Below, in pieces: positions 46,471-60,035 of a DNA stretch of 64,000 bases. Position 1 is the first letter of the stretch. Each line of letters begins with the position of its first letter. The position numbers and the translations under genes are program-made. The notes under the pieces were generated by a model, which ran no database searches, was not told the origin of the DNA, and was given only the letters and a program-made list of their open reading frames with translations. This stretch comes from Stichopus chloronotus (Eukaryota > Echinodermata > Holothuroidea > Aspidochirotida > Stichopodidae), in contig CM037838.1 in NCBI GenBank assembly GCA_021234535.1, forward strand, positions 14,072,195 through 14,136,194. The letters run 5' to 3'.

Positions 46471-49275
46471 CCACGTCCTGAATAGGAAGGGGCCCCCACC
46501 ACCTTGATCTGACCCTAAATGTACATTATTTTTTAGACATGGGAAAAACAAAGTGTGGTTTTTGAAATCATGGTGCTCACAAATATGAGTAAATCTTTCT
46601 TCTGTGATACAGATGTTTATTTAGCAATCCATTGCCTCTGTTATTTCATCAATATCTGACGAATACATCAAAGACTGAAATCAAACTAAACAAAGAATGA
46701 GATGACCAATACCTCTTCTCTCATCTTGACAAATAAGGATAAAATATTGAAATATTCTGAACTAATGCTAGTACATCGATATACATGAAATCTCTATATT
46801 ACACCACATGGCACATTAAAGAGCAAACACAAGAGAAGTTAAATCAACTCAAACCACCAATGGTACACACGTCACAGAGGTGGTGAGGTCATCAATGTCA
46901 GCCTTTAAATTGTACGACGTCAGTACTGAAGATAAATATTTAAAAACAAAACTGGTGAAAATCTGCATTAAAGCCATTTGGACTTGTCATAGAAAATCAG
47001 GAAAGAATGACATGCCAAGGGGGTCACGTTGAAACTTACTTGATACCTTTACTCCATTAGAGTGGGTATACTGCACAGTTTGGTGTCTACTTGCTATCCA
47101 CCTAAGACTGTATGCAATGGTATCTCACAAGGATCAGAATATAAACAAAATTTGCATATGTGCTTACTGTGGTCACAATGTGTGAGGAACCCTGAAAGCC
47201 TGATTGTGATCAGTAGTCTGTAAATATGTTGCCTTATGAAAACATTCTGGTTCACGAAATTCTCTCTCTCAACTGACAATGTTGAAAGTTTCAAAATGTG
47301 ATTTGTCCTGTAAGTCTGGGTACATTATCTACCACTCCTTTGGTTGACCTTGAAGGTGTAACAATGACAGAATTCGATTCCAGATGACTGGGTGACATTT
47401 TATGGGATAACAAAATGATTACTGGTGGCGCTCTAACATTACACAACAGTCGAGGTATTTCACCAAGATGTGTTCTGCAATGTAACCTTTGTAATATTCT
47501 AATATGCTTGTCTGTTCCATCCACTGTGTAGCAATAAGTAACTTCACTTTACAAGATGTTTTCACAGAGGTTAATATATGTTTGAATAAGCAAGCTAAAT
47601 TTCAACTATGCTTGAGGGCACATGAATGCTTACTCATTTCTGTTCATGATTGATTATATCTGACGCACTTTACCCCATGGGCAACACGCTATACCACCGA
47701 GCCCATTTGATGTTGCCAAACCGTTCACTTCAAACAATATATCAAACTTTCAATGGCAAAAGCAGCAGGTTCACCCATTCAGTCACAAACAGTATGTTCA
47801 CCCATTATTCAGTCACAAATAATGCATGAACACATTTTCTGTGAAAAAAAAAAAAACAGAATGAAAAGCAATTGAGTTTGTCACAAATTGTAGGTAAACC
47901 CATTCACTGACAGACCCACTTATGTCACAAACAATTGATAAACCCATTCTCTCTCTTACGACCAGTATGCAACCTACCCTAGACTATATTTTGTATGGTT
48001 GAAGACCCATAACTGTATCTATCCTATCCTACATTGCTTGTAAAGCTGTAATTTTCTTTACCTGAGAATTTCAAAAGACATTTTTTTTTTCTGTTTGGAT
48101 ATTCAAATCTCAGTCCACCATGAGTATACACAAACTACCGTTTTCTTCACTCAAACGATTTGAGTTTAATCACCAAATGGTCTACTGCCACAAAGCATGA
48201 AAGGCATCCAGTTTCTTCTAAACTGACCTTCTGAGAAAGATGCATCTGCGGTACGTGGTAAGTTTTTTCTCTATACAACAGTCTGTGAATTTAATTTGGC
48301 CTAGAAGAAATCTGTGTGCACTTTGTACCACCGGTCAGAGGCAAGTTCCATGACTCAGACACATTTCCGGTACATTACAGAAGTGACCGCCATGCTGCTC
48401 AATGAAAGTCTGGCACATCTGTAACTACAACAGGAGTTATAACTTTGCAGTGACAGCACCACATGTAAATAGGGTTGTCGCTGGAAGCTTTTCTTGGCAT
48501 TTATAGATAGGGCAGAATATGAGGTAAAAAAAAAAAAAGGTTTGCAAGATTTTATAGGTACACAGAATCGACCCCAATGGTAGTGTACTGTAGTTTGGGT
48601 GGCCTCATAATTATACCAATGGCAAGCTATGGTCAAGAAATATAACAATTTCTACAAATTAACCTGCATTTCTTCCTTTATACTGGCCCTTTTTCTGGTG
48701 TGTAAATGCTTTGACAAACCATGCAATACTTGAGTTACACATAACGGGCTAGAAATGCAGCTACAATTGTCATTCATTGGAGCATTTTACTTCATTGACT
48801 CATCCGAAGAGTATAACAGTTACAGCATTGTACTGCAAACACTAATGGTCGATACAGCACAATGATATTAATGTATGCTTTACACAGCCCAGTGAGCTTT
48901 GCCCAGATATCAGCAAAGACTACCTACCCTTTGCTGAAGCACGATCATAAACACTGAGGAATGACACATAGTTTCAAAACGTGACCTGCATACTTTCACG
49001 GTTTTCATTTTGTGGAAGTATGGATATGCATGAGAGTCTATTTGCATAACATCTCAAACTAACAGCATTTCACAATGCGTGATACAGTACATGAGATGAA
49101 ACCAGGCTATGTTCTCCTAACTTACATCACTGCTTTCAGGACGGTAAGACTATGAGTCCTGAAGATGTTGCAAGTAGATTGTACTGTGGCTAGTCAGGAA
49201 AAATATTGGAATGTACAGAGGGTTACTGAACAATCAACAGGGTTCTCTACCGCAAGTAGGTGTCCAATTTCCCTA
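46471..49275. other. Region downstream of the AP-3 mu gene
   Basis: Downstream side of the minus-strand gene that ends at 49276; its 3' UTR must start here. No other gene was found. At 47750-47960 a short motif (TTCACCCATTCAGTCACAAA and variants) recurs four or five times. A 97-codon minus-strand frame at 48355-48648 has no known features. Confidence 0.45.
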
Positions 49276-52200
49276 TCAGGTACGAACTTGGAATTTGCCA
49301 GCTTTTGTAATGTACTTGACACCTTTGAATGGCTTGTACTTCTGCAGAATGAAAAACAAAGAATGGATACAATACGATTTAGGGTAAAATGCCACAGAAA
49401 AGAGAATGACTGATTACACAATGAAAGAAAATATCTGAGCAAGTAAGAAGGCTGCAAGGAATATTATCAGTCAGTCCTAAAGCATCAGATACAAATCAAA
49501 TATTTCTGTAAAAGAATTCAACGTGTCAACAACATAGCATTGACAGTTTTCATGTTTTATGATGTTAAAGTTTTTGTTTTGATACACCCTACTATCTGAT
49601 AAATCGTCTGCTACTGATGATGTCAAAATTAATTTGTCAAGAAATTAATACCACGGAGTACTTTGACAGTTGTTTGTTGGAGATGGTACTGTATCACATT
49701 AACCATATCTTTCTTGGATGTATGGAATATAACCAACAGGAACTTATTATTTAAATAGCAAATCATAACCTCTACAACTTAGACAACACTGAGCTCCTGA
49801 ATCAATTCAACAGGCAAAAATTACACAGGCCTTATGTAAACGTAAAGTAAACCTTTGCTCAAAGGTGTTGTTTCTTACTTGATTCAGAGGTGCTCAAAGG
49901 AAAACTTACTACAATTGCTTGGGTAATGATATACACATAAAAGACAAAGTTCAACTCATGAAGAAAGATGTTCACATGTCTGCAAGATGGAACTCACACT
50001 TAAAAATACTTAAAAAAAAAAAAAAAGGAATCGCACTACCTCTTAAAGGAGTGAGCCAAAAGCTTCTTTTTTGAGTATTACACAGAAGCAGACAATTCTG
50101 AACATTCAAATGATGATTTTCATTACCTCTCCGTACATGTCAAGTCTATTGACTTTAAGTCCTGAAATAGCCAGCTGTTGTATCTTAAATTGCACCTGGC
50201 AGTAGAAAACAAAAGATCGAGACAATAACATGATTAACTGTTACTTTCAGTTGACCTCATTTATTTTAAGTAATTCTTTAACACATAAATTCAAATGAAA
50301 AGTAGTTCTGTTTCAAATGGAAATATAATAATGTGACATAGACTACTACAAATAGATGCAGTGTGTGAGTAAGCAGTCCTTTTTGGCACATACAGCTTTG
50401 GACATTATTTTCCATCTGTAAATGAAGGCATATCAGCTATCTATCAATAAATAAGTTGATAAATAAGTCAATGATAAATAAATAAGTAAATAATCAAATA
50501 AATAAATCAATCAATCAATACATCAACAAATCAATCAATAAATCAATCAATTTTTCTGAAAAACAATCACACAAGACACACTTAAAATCATGCATTTCCC
50601 CATTAGGATTATTCTGGAAGAACTGGAACTAATTCACTCTTTGTGTGCTTACATTAAGTAAAACTTGTGAAAAGTTTTCATGAAATTTACAGTAAGTACA
50701 AGCTTAGGTAGTAGAAGACAGTAAAAGGCTTCCATGATATTTTATACTACGTATAACTTCTTGAAAGTTTTGTTAAACCTTACAGTAAGTACAAAGTAAG
50801 TGGAACGTGTAGAAAGCTTTCCAACTTACATTTATAGCTGGGTTAGCTTCTGGAGGTGGCATACCGCTCTGCAAAGCTATCTAAAAATTAAAAAAGAAAA
50901 AAACAAAACCAAAGAAAGGAAATGTTTCAGAATTCAGTGTTGAATGATAGGTGAAAAAAAAATGAAATTGAATGACCTCAACTTGTAACACATGTGCAAT
51001 ATCTATGACTGTGCCCACATCTCTCAACTGTGCCCACATCTCTCAACTGTGCCCACATCTCTCAACTGAGGTACCAGATGGGTCAGCTTATAAATCCCCC
51101 TCTCGCCATCTCCTCCCATCTCAGGCATCTTGTCATTCGCCTTCTTGAATGTCACTCTCAATGTAATACCTTTTTGAAGACTATACGTCACATAATTTAC
51201 CACGAAAGTATGCTTGCAACAATAAAACTTACTGTGACTGATAACCGATTATTCAACCCGAATACCACTGAAACATAGCTTTGATGACAATGTTCTTTGA
51301 CAGCAATTTCTAGATCTAATGATTGATAAAGACTCTCAACTGAGACAGCCTTGTTGTAAAGTGTCCGACAATGACAGGTCCCTTCAAAATTTACAGACGT
51401 TCCTGACACCACAGATCTTTCGTGAAATTAGTTAGATTGTGCCTAAAAAAGAGCGATGTTATCGTTCATCCTTGTTGGGAAAATAGTTGCAAAAGTGCAG
51501 GTATCTTATCGGTGTCACTGGCCATTTAATAAATGAAATAAAGATAACGAGATATATGCAATCTAGCGTTGCTATCTCACCGAGCCCTTGATGCTGGGTA
51601 TCTGTTTCTGGGGGTTTATTTTGCCTACTTCCCAACGGAGTGTCTTGTTCACTGGATCAAAACTGTATGTGCCCTGACTTGGTGTTAGAGTCATGTTTAA
51701 GACTTGCTTTGGAAAGTCCGATGTCACCACCACATCTTCCACCTGTTAACAAAATCAGAGTACAAATAAAAGCTGTTTCAGTGTTGACTGGCTTGACACT
51801 GCATGATGCACTGCAGTTTCAGTGACTTGATACAGTGAACAATGTACTGCAGTTTTGATGAAAATCTCTTAATGACTTGATACAGGGAACAGGGAACAGT
51901 GCACATTGCAGTATTAATGACTTGGTACAAGGATTAGTGTATCACACTTTCAATGACATGATAGTTGACATACGAAACGGTATACTGCGGTTTCAATGAC
52001 TTGATACAGGGAATGGTGCGACGCAGTTTCAATGACTGGATGCAGTGAACTGCATGGTACTGTAGTTTGAAGGATACAGTTCGACTGGTTTGATACAGCA
52101 AATAGTACATCGGTTTCAATGACTTGATACCTCACACAGGGAATGGTGCAATGCAGTTTCACTGACTTGATACAGGGCATGGTGTAATGCAGTTTCAATG

Positions 52201-55200
52201 ACTTGATACAGGGAATGGTGCAATGCAGTGTCAATGACTTGATACAGGGAATGGTGCAATGCAGTTTCAATGACTTGATACAGGGAATGGTGCCATGCAG
52301 TGTCAATGACTTGATACAGGGAATGGTGCAGAGAAGTTTCAATGACTTGATACAGGGAATGATGTAAAGCAATTTCAATGTCTTTGATACTTCACACAGG
52401 GAATGGTGCAATGCAGATACAACGACTTGATACAGGGAATGATACATTGCTTAAGATGACTTGCTTGAAATGAGGGACATTTTACTGGCATACTTATAGA
52501 AATCCATGTTTTGATGAAAGCTTACAACATTTTTGAACCTTACCAGTTTTCCCATGGTTTGCTTTGGTCCAATACTGAGTTCAAATTTACCGGATCCCTC
52601 TCGTATTGTGATATTTGGACGAACATATACCGGAATAGCTGTTAAACTGAACAGGAGAACCAAATAAAAAGAATGTCAATGAATACGTATTACTAGCGCT
52701 AACAATGCAGCCAATTTTCACATGATATCATACATGTTTATGCCTTCTCAAGAGGAACATACCTAACCATTATGGTATATCTGGATATCACGTCATGTTC
52801 TATCATGCATTAAACGTCTTCTCGAGACATGATTTCAGCACCTTATGTGTATTTTGTGAGGACTAGGTGAACAATGGATGTAGTGTCCTCTCTAACAATG
52901 AAATGCTATCTCTAACAATGACTTAGTGCCATCCTTAATAATAACATGATTTCATCACTAATAATGACATAGTTTTATCACATACAGAGACACAGTTTCA
53001 TTGCTCATATTAACATCTCTGGCAATGGTTTGGTGTCATAACAAACAAAAACATGGGTTCATTTCTAACAATCCCATATGAAGTCATACTTATTTATGAT
53101 ATGAAGTCATACCTATTAATGACAACACCACCTCTAGAAACCACAGTTTTCATTGCTAACGACGGCAGGGTGTCATTACCAACATCTGTCATAGGAATGG
53201 TTCGTCGTCACATGACAAATCCGGACAGTTCCATCGACAGCTACATTGACATATTGTAAACAGAGGTGTACGTCACTAAGCATTCCGAAACACAGTTTAA
53301 AACATCTAGATTCCTCTGACCTAAATCTTCCACACTGAAGGTATCCAGTTGTTCGTAAAGTTATCATGATACGTATACATGACGGGACGGTTGGAGTGCC
53401 GATGAATCTTTCCTAAGGTGACTGCCACCTCTACAACATGTAGAGAAACATATTCAGAGCAGCTTTTATCAGAGCAAATGCTTCAATGAAAACACCGGAG
53501 GAAAAATTGAATTCCACGGGCTGTGTTCACGCTAAGGTATGGAATTGCAGGAATTCCACATTTGAACTAACATATAATCTTACATCAAAAAATCCAGCAC
53601 ACCTTTCAACAGGTGAGGTTGTGGCTGCAATTATAGATACACACAATAAATTGCAATAGAATCTTGACCAAGTGACAACCCCCTCCTTGATTTTGAAAAT
53701 ATCTCCAGACATTGTTTGTAGAAAGATAATTCCCCCCCACCCCAGGTTCAATTCTGGGAAAACTGACCAAAGCAGCATCTCTCTTCTCCTCCCTAGCTTC
53801 CAACCACCACAAAAATAACTGTCCTTCTTTCCAACAATGCATACATAGCACCTAACACATTTTGCTTTCCCTATTCTATATCAGCAACCTATTCTGTTAT
53901 TGTCCAGTTCTGTTGTGAAGCTTTCACTAAATGAAAGCAATGTGGTTGAAGGCTTTCATTGCTTTGCTTTTCAAGAATTGTAACACTCAGAAAGTTGGAA
54001 ATTTGTAACAACTGAAGAACCAAATATTTCATTTTTATAACTTCCTGAGTGAAGGGGACAACAAAAAATCTCAACAACTTGCAACCTGTCATGAAAATAA
54101 TTAGCCAATTACAACACAAAACTTACTTGGATGCCCCTATATGGTATGAAAGCAATCTGAAGTTTCCATCAGGGGGAACGAAAGATAAAACCCGCTCTGA
54201 CTGTGAACAAGTAAAACAAATAAACAACTAAAGTTAGTATCAAACTAACAGCTCGTTGAAATTCTACCGGATTGTCTAACTAAACTGTAAGATAAAATAG
54301 AGGGCAAATATTTGTCCTCTTTAAAGTTGTGGAAACAAATTCAATTTACACCATTCCATCATTTAATGATATAAAAAAACAGGCACCATGTTAACAAAAA
54401 AATATAAAAATAAAATATTTAAAAAAATATATAAAAAAATTACAAAAAATTAAAATAAAATTATAAAAAAATTAGAAAAAAATAAAAGATAAAAATAAAA
54501 TATCATAAAAATATTTCTGATCACTGGACAAATTAATCAACACCTACAGCAACAAACAAAAGGGAGATTTTTTCAACTGCCCTCCATTTTGATGAAGGAA
54601 GTGAAATTAGGGACAAGAGCCACTAATCCTCTCATATCATGTTTGTTCCATGCTAAATTTCAATCTAGGCATTTAGCAATCCAAAAATCTTTGCAAATTG
54701 TCACAACACCTGAGACATTTGGTAAACTTGACAACAAAATAATGACCTGGCTGGCACTTATTGCAGCTTTGAGGGAGTGTTTGAACATGTTGCATGGTCG
54801 GCTCTAAAGGGATGCACTTAGAGATTTGATTCATGGCAATATTTTTATTTAATTTGATACATTGGTTACAGTGCAGAACCTCAGAAATGCAATGATACCA
54901 AAAGGACTACTTGTATTCACCAACTTATTCATACCCCTCCCCTTCATTGACAGTGTTGGTGGAGGGGTAGGCAGGCCATGATGACAGAGTAGCGTAGGAA
55001 CTGTTACAAAGAAGCGGGCATATTTCATACACTCATATATCTAGAATGTGGATCATCATGATATTTTGAGGTGTAGTCTAAGTTACACCAATGAACTTGA
55101 CACCTCCAAAAGAGGTAAGTCCATTAAGCAATAGGCTTATGGGTAACAAAAAATTGAAAAGGACCATATGTTTCACAGGCAGGCAGTTGGAATGCAATAA

Positions 55201-58200
55201 TTTTCCTTTGAACATGTCAATCTCCTCAGGACAAAATAAGATGGATACAATAAGAGAGAACTTTGAACAATATTTGATATCTATTCATTTCAGATTTATA
55301 CAAACAGCTGCCTGAACGGGTAATGCTGTTTCGCGAGATCGTTTAGCTAACAAGTTCACAGATAAGTTGAAAGACATTATGCGAAATTAAGCAACATATT
55401 TTGGCAAACAGTCTGTTCACGAATTGCAGACAAGACATTCAGTTTGGGAACTTCGAGAGTTTGTCCTAAAATTTGATCCACATTATGTATTAGTCCATTT
55501 TCTTGTAGCAAGATAGTTCTACGAGAAAAAGTTTCGATAAAGTTTGTCGTTCAATCTTTTGAGATGTTGGAGAAGTTTTCATTCTTTGCTATTGATAACA
55601 GAAATTTGAAATCACATCAAACTGTATGTCCACAGAATAACATATGCAGAAGAATATCATATAAGGAAAAAATGTGGTAGAATAAAAATTGCAGATGTGG
55701 AATAAAATGGCAAAAGAGTCAGGAACTGGGAAGAAATTTTCAACCCAGGAGAATGACTATCGGTTACCAGCGGACGTAACACTTACCCACACTGAGCACT
55801 GAGGAAGGAGTCCAAGCCATCCGCTAAGTCTGGGGTTCATATCATGCCCAAAATGGGTAGTCTGTTTATAGCACGCTACTGTTTGTTTCAAAGTGAGCAG
55901 CAAAATCTTGAAATATGTAATTACTTCGACACCAATTTCGTAAAACTGTTCACTGAATGGCAACATAATGGTTGTTTACGAATTACATCTGTACCAAATA
56001 ATGAGCTGCATTTACTTACTTCCCATCTCTTGTACCTCACACAAGGATGAAAGCTGACGTCGTCAAGCAGGCGATGGTTGACGAAGGACATGGTGAGGTC
56101 GGGCATCCCAGAGAGCTTCACTGACGAGTCAATGTAACCCTGGATTTCTGCAAATACTGTTGACCCCTGAACAGGAATAGAAAGAGATCCTTGATGTATA
56201 TCTAACTGGTCAGTAAACATCTGGCTCATTAGTTGAAATTAGCTCAATAATCATGTGCGAATGAGTTTGAGAATCAATGTTTATCTATTAGTGAGTAATT
56301 GGTAAAATATCCTTTGGTTATGACTGTGTTGAATAACATTTTTAGTTGCTGTGTGGATATGATGTAACTTAAGCCCCATCTGCACAATCATACATTTGTT
56401 CAAAACTTCACCACGTATCTGTAAGATAATGTTCATGAACAAAAGTACGATCCAATGAACAGGTCTCCCAAGAGAGTTGAACAACCCCCAACATGAACAA
56501 TCTTCAAATTTTTACATGTATTTTCATCTTGTCTATAAAGGTTCAAAACATTTGAACAATTTTCCATCCATTCTTTAATATCATTTGTTCATTTGCACGG
56601 TCCTTGTGAGGGAAACCATCACCTAAACTTGTGTATTAGTTGATTTCTAGGATATGCTGCTTAGGACACTTCCAAGTCTGGGGAAACTTGGGACTTGCTC
56701 ACATGGCAAATGAAAATCCTACACACAGCTACACAGTGCTGCACGCTCCATGCATGAAGCAGTGAAAAACGTCATACATTCCATGACAATGTTCGCAGAC
56801 AAATGTAAGATCATTTAGACAGGGCTTTGCCTATTATGCTTAGTCAACTTGTAAAGAGCAATGGGCAGTGCTATCAGGTAAACGGTGAAAATTATTGATG
56901 GCATTAAGTAAAGTAGTGATTCAGTCTTTGCCAGTTCACATTTTAAAAGGTGCAGCACACAGCCAAACTTTTGTAATGCAAATAACACCTCAATTTTGCA
57001 GTGCTTGATAAAGTTCCTGAAGAGGATGAACAGATATAATCGTCTACTGACCATTTTGTCGAATGATACAGTCAACTTCTTCGATTACATCAAAGTAAGC
57101 TTCATTGTTGGTGTACTTGACACCGCTGCGTCTCCATGGTACGTTGGAGAGTTGGCCTGTAGGTAACGTATCACTAACACTTAAGGGAAAAGAAAATAAA
57201 CACAACATTCTTAAGTTCAGTATAATTATTACAACACTGCACTGGAGTGTAAAAGCTTCTAATGGCCCTTTCTATCCCCAAACTGTTGTTTTACAGATTT
57301 GACCGGTCTGAGGACTCATTGCCAATAATGAGAGAAAAGCTTTTACATGAAAGTCACTTTGTACTCAGGAATACATGTACTTAATGTGTACATGAGGAAA
57401 AGTGTTTGACTGACAAAATGAAATCAATAATACTAATTTATTCAACCATTGTAAATCATTGCAGGCTTTCAAACTTCCTTCCTAAATTAGTATTTCCTAA
57501 ATCACAAGTGGGCAATCTATAGCCTACATTACCTGAGACATGTAAACTGCCAGTGATTTTTTACTGTCCCACAAGATATCTCAAGAAAGTCTTAAGAAAG
57601 TCGCAAACATCAGTGCCAGATATGTCATTGAATGCTATTAGTTAGGCCTATTTTTTCCATTACTCATCAATGATACTATATTGATATAAGGTTTCTGTGG
57701 AAAAATGTCATAAAAATTTACATTGTTTCCTCAGCATTATTAAAAGGTCTGAAATCAAACTGCAGATCTTTGGTAAACTGCCTGCTCGGCCAATTTTCAT
57801 GGCCCATCAATCAAACGGGTTGCCAATCCCTGCGGTTAGTGAGGCTTTTAATATTGATGTAATGTTGAACTTAACAATGCAAAGATATATTGGATAGTTT
57901 AGAACATTATACCAAATATGCAAAATGATAAATGAAGTATTCTGCAACAGAAGTTTTCACTGTACAGTGCACTCACTCAGCTTACAGTTGTGACATATGT
58001 TCAACATTTACACAAAGGTACATATTAAAGCAAATAAAATGATGCTAAACCTTTCCTTGAGTAAGGACATGTCATAACGTAAAACTAACTTGAAAGATCA
58101 AACTTCTAATAATTACCCTTGAATAGTCCTTAAAAACAAATTAAAAATGTATTTTGTTTCATTTTGAAGGGATTCATGTGTGTTTCTATAGATGTGATAC

Positions 58201-59999
58201 ACTGAAAAGACAGTGAGCTAAAACTCCCTCAGAAAAGAAGAAATATTTTTAAAGCACTTTTGCAAAAGGTTCTAGCAGGATTGAACCTAGATAACACTGA
58301 AAATACAGCAGGTTGCTTTGGGCTGATGTTGAACATGCACACTCTAGCCAGTCAGTAAAACTAAAAGACACTCCATGTGGAATAAAAATTGATGGTTACG
58401 GTTATACAGAAACCAAACCCAATCTCTTTATGTCAGTGCAACATAATCCTTCTTGTAACTGCTATGTGGAGATAATATCAGGAGCGGTAAATGTCAGAGT
58501 CAAGTCGGGATGACTACCTGGGTCACTGCAATTAGACAAATTGCATTGAACTTACTTGGAGCTTCCGGTGACCGTGTTCACCACGGTTCTGAGAATATTT
58601 GGTGGCTTGATCAACTCTTTCAGAATGTTAGATTCTGTTGCTAAGGGGAAGCCAGTTATCCAACATCTCTTCTAACAGCTGGAAAAAAAAATCAAAAGAG
58701 GAACTGCATCTTCATTACAGAAGTATGACTGAGTTCTTTGGGAGAAAGATTACTATTTTTTTACATACTGCACATCCAAGGCTTTACTCTTTAATACATG
58801 AAAGTAAGGCCACTGTAGGTCACTAGGATACAAAGGTTCATGAAATATGACACCTTTCATCACAATGGAGTTGTGTATGTAGCAAGAAATGAAAATGTAA
58901 TTGATCCCAGATATTTTGTTTGGGCTTGAGGGTGGTTTTCACATCATCGGACATTTGAGAGCATTTTTCAAGTTTTGGTGAAGACACTACACACTCCAAC
59001 ACAGGCCACTATTTGTAGGCTAGCATTCATGGTAATTTTACCAAAATGAAAAATTTACAAATCAAAAGAAATGACTGGGAGCACATTATCACAGGAGACT
59101 TCTGAGTACTCTGCCCAGATTTACTAAACTCTTAGCTACTGTAATTAAGCATGATCACATGATGAGCTTGCTAAATGCAACTACCCAATTGGGCAAAGAA
59201 AAATGTCCAGCACCTTTCGTTTCCACTGCCAGAAATGATCATGTCTAGCTTATTTCTGAGTAACTGGAGAGCTGCTAAATAGTTCATTTAGTCATACTAG
59301 GTATTAAAAATAGGCCTTGACCAACTTTAAGCATATTTCTTCGAGTTGGTTGGCACACACTCCTCTTGGCCAAACATACGTTGCAAAACGATTACCGGAT
59401 CTTTGCCATTTCAAAGGTATCTATATTATCTTCCATCAAAAATTGTGGTTGGTTAGAAAAAGAAAAGACGCTCTTTAGTGCTATGGCCCTGTGCTGGTCA
59501 GCATTCAAGTGGGCTTGTCCGAGTCAAGCATCACGAACCTGCACCGGTGTACGGCTATCCCTTATGGTTCACCTTGAGCAACAGTATTAACAACATCATC
59601 ATTAATGTCACTCAATGTTATTGACTGACATGACTGTCTGGTAAACAACTGAACTCATTCTATCTGCTCTCACCTCATAGACTACCACATAGTTTTCCTT
59701 GATTGAAGTCTCTGTGCACTCACTAAAATAGTCTTCAAACGTATTGATGATGCGGTGAAGAAACTCGATCACGAATAAAGGAGATACTGAAAATGATAAA
59801 AGTTGAAGTGAAACCATGGTAACCACAAAAGCATGTATAGTAACCATTAAAATTATGCAAAACATTAAAATAGAGCAAACTAATTGTGGTAAATGGCAAA
59901 ATGGCTGAAATAGTAGACCAAAGTTTTCCTTCATGGAAGACACCATTCAACTTACAGTAAAGTAGAAACTAGTCAGTATTCAAAATCATTAATATTGAG

Positions 60000-60035
<36 letters not shown>

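Noticed and set aside
51950..52447. 165-codon minus-strand open frame with a 12-residue repeat
   Set aside because: It is produced by the 36 bp minisatellite, lies entirely between AP3M exons 9 and 10, and has stop-free codons only because 36 is a multiple of three.
51790..52455. CRISPR-like array (36 bp repeats)
   Set aside because: Repeats are head to tail with no unique spacers, in an intron of an animal gene.
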